A DNA stretch of 22,112 nt from Chara braunii (Eukaryota > Streptophyta > Charophyceae > Charales > Characeae): the NCBI GenBank assembly GCA_003427395.1, contig BFEA01000578.1:293460-315571 (forward strand), read 5' to 3'. Positions 19,387 to 22,112 of the stretch are shown here, piece after piece. The notes below the pieces were generated by a model, which saw only the letters and a list, made by a program, of their open reading frames with translations, made no database searches and was not told the origin of the DNA. How positions within the stretch are numbered: the stretch's first letter is position 1; each line of letters begins with the position of its first letter. The translations under genes and the position numbers were made by a program.

Positions 19387-19575
19387 CCTTCTTGCCCCTG
19401 TCTGCCTCCACCTGCTATCATACGGTGGGTATATGTCTCGTTTAACTGTAGGTTCTCTTTTTAGAACTCACACCCACCTTGGAGATTTCAAATTGTCATC
19501 AAAGATCCACCCTCTGTATTGAGATGAATTGATATACCATACTCCTGACTTAGAGACGCATTCCTCCAGCATTGA

Positions 19576-19896
19576 CTAACGCAGTGGTGCTTCCTTACTA
19601 TCCCCCCCCCCCCCCTGTGGGCAAAAAGGACCCAGATGACCTCTTCCCCTACACTTGAAATAGTAGGGGTTGGTCTTTGTTGAGACGAATATAGTGATTC
19701 TCTGACCTCTTTTCCTGAAAATCCATTGGTCTGGGAATTTCAGGGGAGCACCTGACTTGACCTCAAGACATGCCACCCGTGAATCATGATTTGGGGCTAG
19801 GAAGTTTGGATTAGCTGGAAGCCAATCAATAATTGGGTTGTTGGGAAATTCCTCAGCAAGCCTCTTTTCTATGAAACTGTGCATTCCTTCCAACAA
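19576..19896 (-). CDS. Element B ORF1 second segment with a degenerate CCHC zinc knuckle
   Basis: The same frame as the preceding segment continues to TAG 19576-19578. It contains a retroviral/LINE-type knuckle pattern in which the first Cys is replaced: Y-F-K-C-R-G-R-G-H-L-G-P-F-C, where C-x2-C-x4-H-x4-C is expected. The codon is TAT, one G-to-A change from TGT. A glycine run from the C14/G14 tract follows. Confidence 0.75.
   Translation of the reverse strand: MLEGMHSFIEKRLAEEFPNNPIIDWLPANPNFLAPNHDSRVACLEVKSGAPLKFPDQWIFRKRGQRITIFVSTKTNPYYFKCRGRGHLGPFCPQGGGGDSKEAPLR
19602..19615 (+). repeat. C14 homopolymer in element B ORF1, copy 2
   Basis: G14 on the coding strand, following the knuckle codons. 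The ORF1 frame is the same on both sides at the present length of 14, so no frameshift needs to be invoked. Homopolymers of this length are common sequencing and slippage sites. Confidence 0.9.
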
Positions 19897-19911
19897 ATTA
19901 TCAAGTTGTAC

Positions 19912-20547
19912 CTAGAAGTGATTCCGCATCATCGATTGTTTGTGCCTTGATGCTTCCGCTTGTGGAGGACGCGGTGGTTTCCAAGATTGAATTGTCACCA
20001 CCGCCCCCTTACATATCAGGGAACCAATAGAAAGTAGATATTGGGCATACGTATGATCTACACACACAATCATCACCGAGAATCTTCCCCTCTTATGATA
20101 GGACACCTCCGGTTCCCTACCTGGTATACTTTCCATTGCTCGGAGTCTATCCATCACCCATCTGCGCTTCTCATTCATCGAGAGTTCTCTGCTTCTTCCT
20201 GAAAAATTGAAGATGACTGCGTGCTTTTCGTATAACTCATTAAGTGACTGGAGATTCTCCTCTGGATATTCCCAAACATCCACTTCTTCTTCCTTACCTC
20301 CCTCTCCCTTTAACACTTCCTTGGCAACTTTGATTTCTGTTGTGATTTTTGTCTTTTCCAACAAGAATTCCATTGCTCTTTGCGCCAACGAGAGCACCTT
20401 GACTGTGCCCATATCAGCCTTTGTTCCTGTCTGTGACGTAGACTGAGATGCAGAAGTCGAATCCTCCTTTACCTGACCCTGATTAAAAGCCATTTTTTCT
20501 TTTTTGTTCATGGTTTTCCTGGCTGCCTCTGCATATGATGACGTCAT
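19912..20547 (-). CDS. Element B ORF1 N-terminal segment, 211 residues, RNA-binding-like
   Basis: Starts MTSSYAEAAR, an opening common in LINE and gag-like proteins. It has a Lys/Gln/Ser-rich disordered start, then a folded region at about residues 95-195 with alternating hydrophobic strands (AVIFNFSG, FSVMIVCVDHTYAQYLL, AVVTIQSWKPPRPPQ). This recalls the DUF4283/RRM-like N-terminal domain of plant LINE ORF1 proteins, but I cannot confirm the family by eye. It ends at TAG 19912-19914, after which coding continues in the same frame. It exists once in the window because it lies outside the tandem unit. Confidence 0.75.
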   Translation of the reverse strand: MTSSYAEAARKTMNKKEKMAFNQGQVKEDSTSASQSTSQTGTKADMGTVKVLSLAQRAMEFLLEKTKITTEIKVAKEVLKGEGGKEEEVDVWEYPEENLQSLNELYEKHAVIFNFSGRSRELSMNEKRRWVMDRLRAMESIPGREPEVSYHKRGRFSVMIVCVDHTYAQYLLSIGSLICKGAVVTIQSWKPPRPPQAEASRHKQSMMRNHF

Positions 20548-21365
20548 ATCTTCCCTTCTTAGTTCTTGGCTCTTGCCTTCCCTCCCTCTCCACGGCCTGA
20601 TCTCACTTCCTTCCCCTACCTTTCGTTTAACGTGTTTTCGCTCCCTGTTCCCTCTTTCTCTTTTTCCCTCTTATCTTTTGCCAACCCTTCCTTCTCCACA
20701 TTACCCTGAAATCCTCCGACCTTACTCACTCTCACTTCCCCTCTTTTCCTTTCTTGTAACTCACTTCCTCCTCACTCCTCACTTCCCTTTCCTCTCCCCT
20801 CCTTTATCATGCCTCGCTCCCTGCTTACCCCTACTCTTCTCACCTCTTATCTCTTGCTAGCCTTCCGTCCTCCACTTTACCCAGAAACTTCCAGATCCTA
20901 CTTGCTTTCCCTTCCCTCTTTCCTTCTCCTCTTTCCTTCTCTGTAACTCCCTCCCTTCTCTCGCCTCCCACCCTCTTTCCTTTCCTCTCTTACTCCTCCC
21001 CCACCCCGTTTGCCTTCCCTCCCTCTCCCGGAACTTGATCTCACTTCCTTCCCCTCTCTTCCTTTATCATTTCCGGCTCCCTGCTCAACCCTTCTCTTCT
21101 TATTTCTTATCTCTTGCCCTCCCCCCCACCTCAACGTTACTCGGAATCTCTCAGATCTTATTTGCTCTCCCCTCCTGCTTTTCCTTCTCTTACTCCCTCC
21201 TCCTGCCTCCACCTCTCTTTCGTTTCCTCTCCTCTTCCTACTCCCCCCGTTTCTTCTTACCTCTCACCTCCTGTCTCCCTTCCTTCCTCTACTTACCTCC
21301 CACCTCCTGCCTTCCTTCCTTCCTCTACGTCCCCTGTGCCTCTCCCACCCCCTATTCGCTCTCCT
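20548..21365 (-). promoter_or_regulatory. Purine-rich (minus strand) leader of element B; candidate LINE 5' UTR/promoter
   Basis: About 0.8 kb of almost pure C/T on the plus strand (G/A on the LINE sense strand) lies directly upstream of the ORF1 ATG. No real coding frame is present; open frames here are low-complexity shadows. Position suggests the 5' UTR, which in LINEs carries the internal promoter, but no core promoter motif can be recognised and the 5' end of the element is not marked by a target duplication I can find. It could equally be host polypyrimidine DNA. Confidence 0.4.
20574..21250. repeat. Three degenerate tandem units (176-260 bp) in the pyrimidine tract
   Basis: The landmark TGCCTTCCCTCCCTCTCC is at 20574 and 21011 (437 apart). 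The landmark GCTCCCTG is at 20640, 20816 and 21076, each time followed by a C/T-rich stretch with TCTTATCT.TTGCC and a later CC.GA.CTTA segment. This implies three diverged units with indels. The similarity goes beyond shared base composition because non-C/T landmarks (GATCTCAC, TTATCAT, GCTCCCTG) recur in order. Confidence 0.55.
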
Positions 21366-21524
21366 TTTCTCTGGTTACATTTCTTATGCGTTTCTCTTTC
21401 CAATTTCCGGTTGCAAGCCCAATGTTATTCTCATTGAAGAGGCCGACCACGTACTCAACAAGGAAAATCAAGTTACCTTTATTCACATGGAGTGATGTGG
21501 CTCGAAGGCTACTACGAATCGATG
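21366..21524. other. Short unique patch inside the pyrimidine tract
   Basis: About 160 bp of balanced composition (from GGTTACATTTCTTATGC to CGATGATAACACAATCC) interrupts the C/T-rich DNA. No ORF, RNA gene or terminal repeats are recognised. Related pyrimidine sequence lies on both sides, so it may be an insertion, but no target duplication was found. Confidence 0.4.
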
Positions 21525-21650
21525 ATAACACAATCCTACTCGCTCTCCCCTCCCACTTTTCCTTCTCTTACTCTCTCCTCCCACCTCCAACCCTCTTTCC
21601 TTTCCTGTCCTCTCGCTACTCCCCCCGTTTCCTCTCACCTCCTGCCTACG
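21525..21650. repeat. Second pyrimidine tract, diverged repeat of about 21150-21285
   Basis: The order CTCTCCCCTCC, CTTTTCCTTCTCTTACTC, TCCTTTCCT..CCTCT, CTACTCCCCCCGTTTC, TCTCACCTCCTG matches the segment starting near 21160, with an offset of about 380 bp. It is non-coding. Confidence 0.55.
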
Positions 21651-21688
21651 GCAAACGTGTCATATTAAGCGGGACACAAACTTTTACA

Positions 21689-21767
<79 letters not shown>

Positions 21768-21792
21768 AAACACACACACACCACACACACAA
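21689..21792 (+). repeat. (CA)n microsatellite
   Basis: About 100 bp of CA dinucleotides, perfect for roughly the first 70 bp and then interrupted by AAACACACAAA-type variants and a CCA. It explains an apparent Thr-His repeat open frame on the plus strand, which is not a gene. Confidence 0.97.
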
Positions 21793-21796
21793 ACTT

Positions 21797-22020
21797 TCAT
21801 TCACTGCTATAGTCACTCACCCTTTTTGACACTCAGCATCACTATCTGTCACAGTCATCATCACTCACTACAACTTTGACAGGAGTACACATTTTGATCA
21901 AAGTCGCTATCATCGTCGTTTAACGCCATAGTCACTCTCTCTTTTCGTCACTCAGCATCACTCTCTGTCACAGTCAACGTCAATCACTATGTCTCTGACA
22001 GGAGTACATGTTTTTATCAA
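21797..22020. repeat. 119-bp tandem repeat, two diverged copies
   Basis: ATAGTCACTC at 21809 and 21928, and GACAGGAGTACA at 21878 and 21997, give a constant 119-bp offset. Between them CACTCAGCATCACT and CTGTCACAGTCA recur in the same order. No coding frame or RNA gene is recognised. The pair is bounded by the CA and TC microsatellites. Confidence 0.85.
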
Positions 22021-22033
22021 TCTCTCTCTCTCC

Positions 22034-22112
<79 letters not shown>
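22021..22112 (+). repeat. (TC)n microsatellite running off the right edge
   Basis: About 92 bp of TC dinucleotides with one CCC and one TTT interruption near the start. It continues to the last base, so its full length is unknown. Confidence 0.97.

Larger units (their letters stand above)
11505..19663. repeat. 8,159-bp direct tandem duplication, copy 2
   Basis: This is the second unit, free of Ns. It starts at 11505 with the sequence found at 3346 and ends at 19662/19663, after which element B ORF1 continues uninterrupted to its start codon. Copy 2 is therefore the one that carries a complete element B (12066-20547), whereas in copy 1 the 5' third of ORF1 is cut off at the junction. If the duplication is an assembly error, the true locus would be 1-11503 followed directly by 19663 onward. 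Confidence 0.95.
12066..20547 (-). mobile_element. LINE element B, copy 2: complete two-ORF non-LTR retrotransposon, inactive
   Basis: Minus-strand order: a possible purine-rich 5' UTR beyond 20547, ORF1 (20547-16579), a 48-nt spacer, ORF2 (16530-12102) and a very short 3' region ending before 12066. Without its two MITEs the coding part is about 7.4 kb. Endonuclease type, RT motifs and the C-terminal CCHC zinc site place it near L1-like LINEs of the plant type. No poly(A), simple-repeat tail or target-site duplication can be recognised at the 3' boundary, where element A ORF1 begins within about 40 nt of the ORF2 stop. Confidence 0.9.
16579..20547 (-). pseudogene. Element B ORF1, copy 2: very long ORF1 (about 974 codons) broken by five stops and two MITEs
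   Basis: From ATG 20547 to TAA 16579-16581 the frame is consistent once 523 and 524 nt (each MITE plus one AT) are discounted: 2,922 nt remain, exactly 974 codons. In-frame stops are TAG 19912-19914, TAG 19576-19578, TGA 19468-19470, TGA 17561-17563 and TGA 17279-17281 (Trp in element A). N to C: a 211-residue segment starting MTSSYAEAAR with a gag/RRM-like region (FSVMIVCVDHTYAQYLLSIG); a zinc-knuckle region; a Gln/Glu/Ser-rich hydrophilic region; the conserved IRLAHHKHLRNL block; a Lys-rich linker; a coiled coil (ILEAQVNALRDENRELEED); and a conserved C-terminal block. RNA binding and ribonucleoprotein assembly are inferred from the LINE ORF1 position. Confidence 0.85.

Noticed and set aside
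20539-20546. TGACGTCA (CRE-like palindrome) at the ORF1 start
   Set aside because: It overlaps the start codon and is explained by the codons Met-Thr-Ser-Ser; one 8-mer without context is not evidence of a regulatory site.
16579-20547. Stop-codon reassignment or readthrough to explain in-frame TAG/TGA in ORF1
   Set aside because: Stops include TAG, TGA and TAA, and element A has sense codons at aligned positions; ordinary decay is simpler.
1-20547. Endogenous virus or LTR retrotransposon
   Set aside because: No LTRs, protease, integrase, RNase H or envelope; the AP-endonuclease plus zf-RVT layout is that of a LINE.
21035-21829. 264-residue plus-strand open frame ending in a Thr-His repeat
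   Set aside because: It is composed of the pyrimidine tract and the (CA)n microsatellite; low-complexity, no domain, not a gene.
21689-22112. CRISPR-like or satellite array
   Set aside because: Dinucleotide microsatellites and one two-copy 119-bp repeat; no regular repeat-spacer structure and a eukaryotic context.

Overview
The window reads as repeat-rich, non-coding eukaryotic DNA. It shows LINE-type (non-LTR) retrotransposons, small foldback DNA transposons, polypyrimidine tracts and CA/TC microsatellites. I see no host gene, tRNA, rRNA or bacterial-style operon. All substantive coding sequence lies on the minus strand. The LINE family resembles L1-like elements with a zinc-binding RVT C-terminus (zf-RVT type), which are common in the plant/streptophyte lineage. 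The host cannot be named from this sequence alone.

Layout. Positions 1-3906 hold 'element A': the truncated 3' part of a LINE ORF1 followed by ORF2 (AP-endonuclease, then reverse transcriptase). ORF2 runs off the left edge exactly inside the FADD catalytic motif. Element A is fairly well preserved, with one 2-nt frameshift and one doubtful stop, but it carries about 20 scattered Ns. Next to it lies 'element B', a second member of the same family (clearly homologous, roughly 70-80% by eye). In its complete version B spans about 12066-20547: a very long ORF1 (16579-20547, about 974 codons once insertions are discounted) and ORF2 (12102-16530, about 1,476 codons). B is dead: five nonsense codons in ORF1, four nonsense codons and one frameshift in ORF2, and two 521-522 bp MITE-like foldback elements in opposite orientations inside ORF1.

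The dominant large-scale feature is a direct tandem duplication with a period of exactly 8,159 bp: 3346-11504 and 11505-19663. Coding segments are identical between copies. The only differences I see are in the first 300 bp of copy 1, next to Ns, and a single N sits exactly on the junction (11504). An assembly artefact is at least as likely as a real recent duplication, so features in copy 1 and copy 2 should not be counted as independent.

To the right of element B (20548-22112) there is no gene. There is about 0.8 kb of pyrimidine-rich DNA (purine-rich on the LINE sense strand) with three degenerate 176-260 bp units just upstream of ORF1, possibly the LINE 5' UTR/promoter. Then come a short unique patch, a second pyrimidine tract, a (CA)n array, a 2 x 119 bp tandem repeat and a (TC)n array that runs off the window.

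How the parts work together: ORF1 (RNA-binding/chaperone role by family analogy) and ORF2 (nicking endonuclease plus reverse transcriptase) are the two proteins of target-primed retrotransposition. They are separated by only 46-48 nt in both elements. The MITEs are non-autonomous passengers with an apparent 2-bp AT target duplication. Removing each with one AT restores ORF1 reading frame exactly, and in one case restores residue-for-residue alignment to element A.
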